Assembly (NCBI GenBank): GCA_045126975.1
Contig: JBGVPL010000042.1
Location: forward strand, 97,941 to 161,940
Source of the DNA: Aphodosoma sp045126975
GTDB lineage: Bacteria > Bacteroidota > Bacteroidia > Bacteroidales > Paludibacteraceae
Length of the DNA stretch: 64,000 nt
Direction: 5' to 3'
The position numbers were made by a program, and so were the translations under genes. The notes below the pieces were generated by a model. It was given only the letters and a program-made list of their open reading frames with translations. It had not been told where the DNA came from and did no database searches. This document shows, piece after piece, positions 58,701 to 64,000 of the stretch. Every line of letters begins with the position of its first letter. Within the stretch, counting starts at the first letter, position 1.

Positions 58701-61700
58701 ATGGTCCTAAAGGTTTTGATGTAGCGACAGAAGGTACAGTTGTAGAATCTATTGAAGGTCGCGAATATAGCCTCGAAGGTATCAATTCTGATACTGAATA
58801 TGATGTATATGTACGTGCTCGTAATGCTGAAGGTAAAGTTTCTGATTGGAGCCGTAATCCTGTTTCTTTCCGTACTCTTTGTCCAGCAATAGAGATAACT
58901 GAAAGCAGTTGGTTTGTTGAAAACTTTGATGATTATGAAAAGAATTCTACATTCATGGGTTGTTTGGTTCATAATCATTCTGGTTCTTATAGTTTCAAAG
59001 TTGGAACAGAAATGGAATATTATAATAGCTCAACATATGAATATGAAAAATTATATGCAAAAACAGGAACTAACATGGCTATGATCAATTCTTCAAATGG
59101 AGCATGGATGTTCCGTGCTGTTGAATTGAAAGCAGGTCAAAACTATTCTATTTCTGTTGATGCAGTAGAATGGAGTTCTTATTACGATGCTAAAATATCA
59201 ATGGGTGTAGCTACAACACCAGATCGTTCGGCTGTTACTAAATGTTTAGATAATCTTTTGTTAGCTGACCGTGGTGGTTGGGAACGCGTAGCAGGTTACT
59301 TCACAGTGCCAGAAGATGGTATCTATTATGTGGGTATTGGTGCTGAATATGGAGCTTCTTCTGTTGGTATTGATAGTTTGGTTATCCGTAAAGAATCGGT
59401 TATTCCTCCAATGGTTAATATCACTGAACTTACTGATGCTAAAGTAACATTCGCTATTACTTCTAATGCGTCATATTGGGAAATGTATTATGCGACAGAA
59501 AGCTTTGATCCTGCTACAATTGAAGAAGGTTTGATTACTGTTGAAGAAAATACTTATACAATTGAAGAAGGTCTTACAAGTAATACTACTTATTACTATG
59601 CATTCCGTTCTTATGATGAAGAAGATAATGCAAGTTCTTGGACTGCTGTAGGTTCATTCCATACTGAGTGTGGAGCAACAGCTCTTCCTCTTTATCAAGG
59701 TTTTGAAACTGATTATCTTGAATGTTGGACATTAAGTGGTGAAGGTGAAATTGGACGTCGTGGTTATAATAAACAAGAAGGCTCTTACAGCTGGAACTTG
59801 AGTGATAATAAGAAACTTATCTCTCCACGTATAGATGGTGATCTTTCTAATGCTCAAGGTTCATTCTGGGCTGCTGCTGGATATGAAGGTGAACGTTATA
59901 CTCCTGTATTTGCTATTGGTGTGATGACTAACCCTCAAGATCCTGCAACATATAAAGCTGTAGATACTATTACTGTTGATTATGTTATAGCTGATGGTCA
60001 ACTTCGTGAATATACATTCTCTCTTGAATCATTGAAAGAAGATGAAGTATATAAAGATGCTAAATACTTTGTATTCGAACATGTTAAAGGTTCTACATTC
60101 TTGGATGCATTGACAGTTGATTTGGTGCCAACATGTCCAAAACCTACAGAATTTGCGGCTACAGCAGTTACTGCTAACACTATCACTTTGGATTGGGTAG
60201 CTGGTGGAGCAGAAGCTTCTTGGTCAGTTCTTGTTAAACAAGGTGTTGATACAGTTCAAACTCTTGTAGCAAATGAACATCCATTCACAGTTGCTGGTCT
60301 TACTGGTAATACAACTTATAGCTTCGAACTTCGTGCTATTTGTGAAGCTGGTGTAGATTCAAGTAGAGTTGTAGAACTCAAAAATATCACTACTAATTGT
60401 GATGTTTATACACTTCCATACGAAGATGATCTTAATGGTATCCCTGCTTGTTGGACTATTGAAGATAAAAATAGTAGCGACTATTGGAGTTGGTCAAGCT
60501 ATTCTGGTCTTACAACTTTGAGCTCTTCAATGGCTGACTCTTATGCTTGTGATACTGCTCGTTTGTTCACTCCAGAGTTCATTTTCGATAAAGCATACGC
60601 GATGAATATCGAAATGTACACTTATTACGAAGATGGTACATTCAATGTATTGTTTGATAATGGTACAACTCGCGATACTATCGTTGCTGGTTACCAACAC
60701 CACGATGAATGGGATTCTTGTTCATACGATATGTCAGAATATGTAGGCCAAACAGGTCGCATCGTATTCGAAGGTTGGGGCCCTCAATTAACAAGTGGTT
60801 GGACAGCTTACTGGTATATCCGCAATATTTCTTTCGAAGAAGTTTATGTTGCTCCAGAAGCTCCTGCAGTTCCTACAATTGAATATGGTGGTGGTTACTT
60901 TACTGCAGATATGTTGTCTGTTACTGTTAATACAACAGAAGAACGTCCTTCATACATTCTTGTAACAATCGATGGTTCTGAACCATCATTCGAAGGTGTT
61001 CAAGTAGGTACTACATTGCCAGCTGCTCCTGGTCAACCAATCCAATTGGCACAAACAACTACTGTTAAAGTACGTGGTTTGTTGGTTGATGTAACAACAG
61101 GCGCTCCTTATCAAACACCTGATGGTGCATATATATATAGCGAAACAGCTGAAGCTACATTCACAAAAGTAGAAGCTCCTGCAGCTCCAGAGTTTACTCC
61201 TGCTGAAGGTGAATATACTGGTAAAGTAGAAGTATCTATTGCATCTGTAACAGAAAACGTAATGATTAAATACGAATTCGGTGGCACAGAACCAACAGGT
61301 CGTTCAGCAACTTATTCTGCTCCATTCGAACTTACAGAAACAACAACAGTATCTGCTATTGCATATCTTGTTGATGGTGAAGGTGCTCCTATTATGACAG
61401 TAGAAGAATTGCCAGTTGCAAGTGAAACTACATTTGCTACTTATACAATTAAACCTGAAGTTATAACAGTATCAGCTCCAGTATTTACTCCAGCTCCTGG
61501 TGATTATCTCGATCAAGAATCAATGTCAGTAACATTGTATTGCTCAACTCCAGATGCTCTTATCTATTGGACATACGGCGAAGATGCTACTGTAAATCAA
61601 TACAGCTTTGCTTACGAAAATGCAATTCCAGTAGATGCTGAAAATAATGTAATTTCTGCAGTTGCAATCTTGATGGATGACAATTTGAAAGTAGTTGCTA

Positions 61701-62779
61701 AGAGTGAAGTGGTTTATGCTACTTATAACCTCAAAGAAGAAGTTGTTGAGCCAATTGAAATCCGCTTCAATCCTGCTCCTGGTGAATATGAAGGCGAAGT
61801 TACAGTTTCTATTGAGTATATTAATGCTGAAGGTGCAGTAATGAATGTTTACTCAATCGACGGTACAGATCCAATGCGTGAATATAAAGAGCCAATTAAG
61901 TTGACAGAAACAGCAACAGTTAAAGCTCGCGTATTGTTGTCAACGAGTCCATCATTCACATTCTCTGAAACAGTAGAAGCTACTTACACTATTAAACCAA
62001 AAGAAGAACCTATCGTAGTATCAGCTCCAGTATTTACTCCAGCTCCTGGTGATTATCTCGATCAAGAATCAATGTCAGTAACATTGTATTGCTCAACTCC
62101 AGATGCTCTTATCTATTGGACATACGGCGAAGATGCAACTGTAAATCAATATAGCTTTGCTTATGAAAATGCAATTCCAGTAGATGCTGAAAATAATGTA
62201 ATTTCTGCAGTTGCAATCTTAATGGATGACGATTTGAACGTAGTTGCTAAGAGTGAAGTGGTTTATGCTACTTACAACCTCAAAGAAGAAGTTGTTGAGC
62301 CAATTGAAATTCGTTTCTCTCCAGAACCAGGTGAATATACTGACGAAGTTACAGTGGTAATTGAATATATCAATGCTGAAAATGCAATGATGAAACTTTA
62401 TTCTATCGATGGAACAGATCCAATGCGTGAATACAGAGAACCTATTACATTGACAGAAACAACAACAGTTAAAGCTCGCGTAATGTTGACTATGAGTCCT
62501 TCATTCACTTATTCAGAAACAGTTGAAGCTACTTATATCATTGTTCCTGGAACTGGTGTTGGTACTGATGACGCTCAACTTGCTGCTGTAGTTTATGCTA
62601 AAGACGGATTCGTTTATGTTGCTGCTCAACAAGGTGCAATGGTTGAAGTATTCACAGTTCAAGGTCAATGCATCTATTCTGCTGAAGCTGCTACTGACTT
62701 AATTTCAGTTGATGCTCTTAACGCTGACGTAGTTCTCGTTAAAGTAAATGGCGAAACTGTTAAGGTTTCAGTTAGATAA
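55724..62779 (+). CDS. Giant multidomain surface protein (choice-of-anchor J, FN3, chitobiase-C-like repeats, T9SS-like tail)
   Basis: 2351 residues. Signal peptide MKKVYSLLTALLVTMLLTSW. Alternating jelly-roll modules of the choice-of-anchor J/cleaved adhesin type (NENFDAVESGVPTGW near 30, and again near 510, 785, 1060 and 1320: GFETDYLECW) and fibronectin III modules (LLNWKVATGKG, IEVSWLGSA, IPVQWEAAEG, ITLDWVAGG). Residues about 1720-2275 hold five CHB_HEX_C_1-like repeats (YSAPFELTETTTVSAIAYLV, YSIDGTDPMREY). The end GAMVEVFTVQGQCIYSAEAA..VLVKVNGE..KVSV is a T9SS-type sorting domain. Codon use suggests high expression. Probably an adhesin or glycan-binding surface fibre; no catalytic domain recognised. 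Confidence 0.85.
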   Translation: MKKVYSLLTALLVTMLLTSWQLNAQVLLNENFDAVESGVPTGWIAEGTYSNSWQSTKGSYATGWENSYGLYFNCYSASSGKTAILKTPVLDLTSSTKDMMLTFNLYDADEDEIRVYVSTDGGETYEDNLLLTCEKVSAWQTIELPLAAYKTSNNVRIVWYGISSYGYSRPTIDNVMVAPAPSCAVAENMFVTEQEQEGALLNWKVATGKGAAADNYALSVYAVGNDTPVFSETVTPDVEEGVYSYWVEDLEPGSGYYFTVYGVCGAGDEAALATSAIFYTACNPYELPLALDTVKDTDLIPCWTMVNADYNANTVYLNTNTTIFATPVLNHAANDIEVTLRYAGSSNGTGFYYGVASDAFCADFDTLGYVTHTSSYGESKISVNTAGTKFGDATGKVFAIRPDTYMFIYGINVHQKPCCPSVEQVQATAIDSASIEVSWLGSAASYNITLVDTVANNTINRTATTNPAVLGDLNPQTTYLVLVQANCGDCQSEWSDSIYVSTLCGVGEAEFTESFEYEELGSVMPECWVQSKKDAWIVNHSISYYDTPNNAANGHSAIYMYYYGVESGKTATFSPQPFNVATPGQYDVKFAMYRYSKQYSSYEGDGTLTVWANNRPDTVGAVKICEIDRYFEYAPAEKAAGWYYYDFNIPTVTGTVYLVFEGKSNAINNLYLDDISVYTSPTCRKVRNITLGEPTTTTIPVQWEAAEGTSQWVINYQVLAGETVVVFDSVPTSNNPFVIEGLENSSAYTIKGTVTTYCSETDRGEAIPFEYDFQTACEAITTFPYFEGFEGSFPPVCWDMKNTAGNSEFVWQQYSSSTYVKEGQYAAYFTYKPAGSKAILVTPEFAFPEDEDYRIELYAYRSTSGSTTASYRGEGIGIYLSNTKEVTADATLLAFIPRLTDESNENGVFSVGTVASTGLYQYKFDFNTSEYTGKYIIFEALTNNGYQQSFDNLWIGPKPAIDVITQFSVDSVVIDAARIKIPDETVAMFDIIYGPKGFDVATEGTVVESIEGREYSLEGINSDTEYDVYVRARNAEGKVSDWSRNPVSFRTLCPAIEITESSWFVENFDDYEKNSTFMGCLVHNHSGSYSFKVGTEMEYYNSSTYEYEKLYAKTGTNMAMINSSNGAWMFRAVELKAGQNYSISVDAVEWSSYYDAKISMGVATTPDRSAVTKCLDNLLLADRGGWERVAGYFTVPEDGIYYVGIGAEYGASSVGIDSLVIRKESVIPPMVNITELTDAKVTFAITSNASYWEMYYATESFDPATIEEGLITVEENTYTIEEGLTSNTTYYYAFRSYDEEDNASSWTAVGSFHTECGATALPLYQGFETDYLECWTLSGEGEIGRRGYNKQEGSYSWNLSDNKKLISPRIDGDLSNAQGSFWAAAGYEGERYTPVFAIGVMTNPQDPATYKAVDTITVDYVIADGQLREYTFSLESLKEDEVYKDAKYFVFEHVKGSTFLDALTVDLVPTCPKPTEFAATAVTANTITLDWVAGGAEASWSVLVKQGVDTVQTLVANEHPFTVAGLTGNTTYSFELRAICEAGVDSSRVVELKNITTNCDVYTLPYEDDLNGIPACWTIEDKNSSDYWSWSSYSGLTTLSSSMADSYACDTARLFTPEFIFDKAYAMNIEMYTYYEDGTFNVLFDNGTTRDTIVAGYQHHDEWDSCSYDMSEYVGQTGRIVFEGWGPQLTSGWTAYWYIRNISFEEVYVAPEAPAVPTIEYGGGYFTADMLSVTVNTTEERPSYILVTIDGSEPSFEGVQVGTTLPAAPGQPIQLAQTTTVKVRGLLVDVTTGAPYQTPDGAYIYSETAEATFTKVEAPAAPEFTPAEGEYTGKVEVSIASVTENVMIKYEFGGTEPTGRSATYSAPFELTETTTVSAIAYLVDGEGAPIMTVEELPVASETTFATYTIKPEVITVSAPVFTPAPGDYLDQESMSVTLYCSTPDALIYWTYGEDATVNQYSFAYENAIPVDAENNVISAVAILMDDNLKVVAKSEVVYATYNLKEEVVEPIEIRFNPAPGEYEGEVTVSIEYINAEGAVMNVYSIDGTDPMREYKEPIKLTETATVKARVLLSTSPSFTFSETVEATYTIKPKEEPIVVSAPVFTPAPGDYLDQESMSVTLYCSTPDALIYWTYGEDATVNQYSFAYENAIPVDAENNVISAVAILMDDDLNVVAKSEVVYATYNLKEEVVEPIEIRFSPEPGEYTDEVTVVIEYINAENAMMKLYSIDGTDPMREYREPITLTETTTVKARVMLTMSPSFTYSETVEATYIIVPGTGVGTDDAQLAAVVYAKDGFVYVAAQQGAMVEVFTVQGQCIYSAEAATDLISVDALNADVVLVKVNGETVKVSVR
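61469..62566 (+). repeat. Tandem 549-bp duplication in the giant gene
   Basis: Two units of 183 codons start at 61469 and 62018. About the first 295 bases of each are almost identical; the second halves have diverged, which suggests gene conversion or a recent partial duplication. Confidence 0.88.
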
Positions 62780-62830
62780 TGAACAAGGAATAGGGAATAA
62801 GGAATAAGGAATTTCTTATTCCTATCCTTT
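62780..62830 (+). repeat. GGGAATAAGG micro-word tract
   Basis: AACAAGGAATAGGGAATAAG words, then an inverted segment CTTATTCCTATCC. Confidence 0.7.
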
Positions 62831-62841
62831 CCTTAATAAAT

Positions 62842-62879
62842 AAAAAAGCGCAAATCCAAATTTGGATTTGCGCTTTTTT
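62842..62879. terminator. Convergent terminator
   Basis: AAAAAAGCGCAAATCC pairs with GGATTTGCGCTTTTTT; shared by the giant gene and the DUF4294 gene. Confidence 0.9.
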
Positions 62880-62883
62880 ATTT

Positions 62884-62905
62884 GAGACGCAATATTTTGC
62901 GTCTC
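62884..62905. repeat. GAGACGCAA palindrome
   Basis: GAGACGCAATA/TTTTGCGTCTC. Same family as 35783, 35824, 53562 and 63732. Confidence 0.7.
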
Positions 62906-62920
62906 TACAATTCTCAACTT

Positions 62921-63538
62921 TTATAGTTGTCCTGATTCTACGAGGTTGATAATTCTTTCTACTGTAGCATCATCTTTATGTGAGCCAAATTCGGTTTTGA
63001 GGCTTGCGCCAAACATTTTGGCGAACATTTGATAGAATCCTGCAGTAAAAGAGCCGCGGTAGGCTTTGATTAGTTCGAAAGTTGTAGCTTCGCATTCGCG
63101 GTCAACAAGTCGGATTAGTAACATACCTTGGCGAAGTGTTAGTTTGCTCATACGTCCATATTCTTGTTTGTAAATTCGCTTTTCGAATCCTCTCATATAT
63201 TTGTCGCGTTCTTTTTTAGTTGGTAATTTCATCAGAGTGTCGTTGGTTGCGATGATTACCTCTTTGATGTATTTTGATAATGGAAGAGTTTTTTTTACGT
63301 CACGTACGGTTCTCCAATAATATTTTTCTTCTCGTTTGTTTTTGAATTTCATGGGTGGATATACCCACACGGTAGGCAATTCGTAGAGGGCAACAGTGTC
63401 GCCATTTTCTATAATAGCCTTCACTTGTTTTTTTAAGGCTTTTGGAGCTGGTATAAGTTCAGTTTGTTGCGCAGTCGAAGCCAATATACTCGCAGAGCAT
63501 AAAGTAGCGCAAATCGTGTATATTAGTCGTTTTTTCAT
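62921..63538 (-). CDS. DUF4294 domain protein
   Basis: 205 residues. Signal-peptide-like start MKKRLIYTICATLCSASILA. DUF4294 features: ELPTVWVYPPMKFKNKREEK, YYWRTVRDVKKTLPLSKYI, then LRQGMLLIRLVDRECEATTFELIK, YRGSFTAGFYQMFAKMFGAS LKTEF and YDDATVERI-like HKDDATVERIINLV. A conserved Bacteroidota envelope protein of unknown function. -7 box TAATTTTG at 63626-63619, without a clear -33. Confidence 0.85.
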   Translation of the reverse strand: MKKRLIYTICATLCSASILASTAQQTELIPAPKALKKQVKAIIENGDTVALYELPTVWVYPPMKFKNKREEKYYWRTVRDVKKTLPLSKYIKEVIIATNDTLMKLPTKKERDKYMRGFEKRIYKQEYGRMSKLTLRQGMLLIRLVDRECEATTFELIKAYRGSFTAGFYQMFAKMFGASLKTEFGSHKDDATVERIINLVESGQL

Positions 63539-63706
63539 ACCTTTTAGACTGATGAAGACGGGAGTGGTTTAATTTGAAATCTTATTGTGTGGATTCTCAT
63601 TTGTGGAGAAAATCAGTGCAAAATTACAAAAAAATATCATTCAGTGTACCTTAATTTATTAGGGTTTTGACTGAATGATATCATTATTAACTGATTTGTA
63701 AAAAAA

Positions 63707-63753
63707 GAGACGCAATATATTGCTAAAAAAAGAGACGCAAAATATTGCGTCTC
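63707..63753. repeat. GAGACGCAA palindromes, one truncated
   Basis: A partial copy at 63707-63723 and a full copy at 63732-63753, separated by AAAAAAA. Upstream, ATATCATTCAGT/ACTGAATGATAT forms a long-loop inverted repeat (about 63635-63680). Confidence 0.7.
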
Positions 63754-63761
63754 TACCATGG

Positions 63762-64000
63762 TTATTCAATGTTTGAGTTTTCGGCGTAGTAGCTTGCGAA
63801 GGCTGCACCACGGGCGGTTTTGTGTTTTCCGTTAGAGGCATCGGCTACAGCTTGCCATTCAGCTTTTTTCTCAGGGTCTTTCATGTCGGTTGCTGCTTTT
63901 TTTGCGGCTGCAGTAAATCGTTCTTGTGCTGCAAGTTGATTTGCTGTTGGGTCCTTTTTGCTATGTTCTACTTCCCATGCATGAATGTTGCCGTAGCGTT
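63762..64000 (-). CDS. Unrecognised protein, C-terminal part
   Basis: Open to the window edge; the last 78 codons are visible. It is rich in Ala and Lys, with QLAAQERFTAAAKKAATDM, DPEKKAEWQAVADA and KTARGAAFASYYAEN before the stop at 63762. It looks like a helical, small basic protein. Bacteroidales genomes have many such proteins with a short conserved repeat of this kind, but I do not recognise a function. The GC content is higher than in the neighbouring intergenic DNA, as expected of coding sequence. Confidence 0.6.
   Translation of the reverse strand, partial: RYGNIHAWEVEHSKKDPTANQLAAQERFTAAAKKAATDMKDPEKKAEWQAVADASNGKHKTARGAAFASYYAENSNIE

Overview
The window reads as chromosome of an AT-rich, uncultured-looking member of the Bacteroidales (Bacteroidota). 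Evidence: an RsiV-type DUF3298 lipoprotein, DUF5683, DUF4294, DUF1599, BT_3928-like and PNGase F-like genes; promoters of the Bacteroidetes type (TTTG, 19-21 bases, TAnnTTTG); no Shine-Dalgarno sequences; and large surface proteins with tails like type IX secretion (T9SS) cargo. The last point suggests a lineage near Paludibacteraceae/Porphyromonadaceae rather than Prevotella. Family placement is inference.

Layout. 0-10.7 kb: start of nqrA (minus), a DUF805 membrane protein, a lipoprotein-rnr pair, a C_GCAxxG_C_C redox protein, dtd, deoC, vanZ-like, dprA, an Ig-like lipoprotein and a sigma-54 response regulator that lacks its DNA-binding domain. 10.7-15 kb: recQ, bracketed on both sides by single-gene blocks (a secreted 3-coathanger protein and a DUF1016/PDDEXK nuclease), each delimited by a direct repeat of the adjacent recQ end. 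15-18 kb: a BspA-like LRR protein and a structured small RNA with its own promoter and terminator. 18-31.6 kb: nucleoside kinase, Na/Pi transporter, DUF1599, BT_3928-like, tpiA, GT9, parA-parB-DUF5683-mltD, merR, alkaline phosphatase. 31.6-38.3 kb: leftward ribF-MFS-uvrC-apt-mnmG with two parS matches. 38.3-38.7 kb: AT-rich gap with clustered DnaA-box-like sites and a textbook sigma-54 promoter that has no ORF behind it. 38.7-47.9 kb: radical SAM gene, TPR/OmpA lipoprotein, GT2, recG, tandem PNGase F-like genes. 48.2-55.2 kb: metG, PspC, DUF5009 acyltransferase, a peroxide-defence set (reverse rubrerythrin, mini-rubredoxin, PerR/Fur), an SDR and a frame-disrupted RNase HI. 55.3-64 kb: tRNA-Gly, tRNA-Leu, a 2351-residue surface protein, DUF4294 and a partial gene.

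The most striking global property is a set of self-similar micro-word and palindromic repeats filling intergenic gaps. They form hairpins just before start codons and repeatedly enter coding sequence: in frame within RNase R, after the signal peptides of DUF5683 and MltD, at the C-termini of MerR and Fur, at the N-terminus of GT2, and at the frame break in RNase HI.

Functionally the window is mostly housekeeping: chromosome segregation (ParAB with parS), DNA repair and recombination (RecG, RecQ, UvrC, DprA), RNA decay, triose and deoxyribose metabolism, peroxide defence and cell-surface adhesion or glycan attack. No transposase, CRISPR array or prophage was seen.
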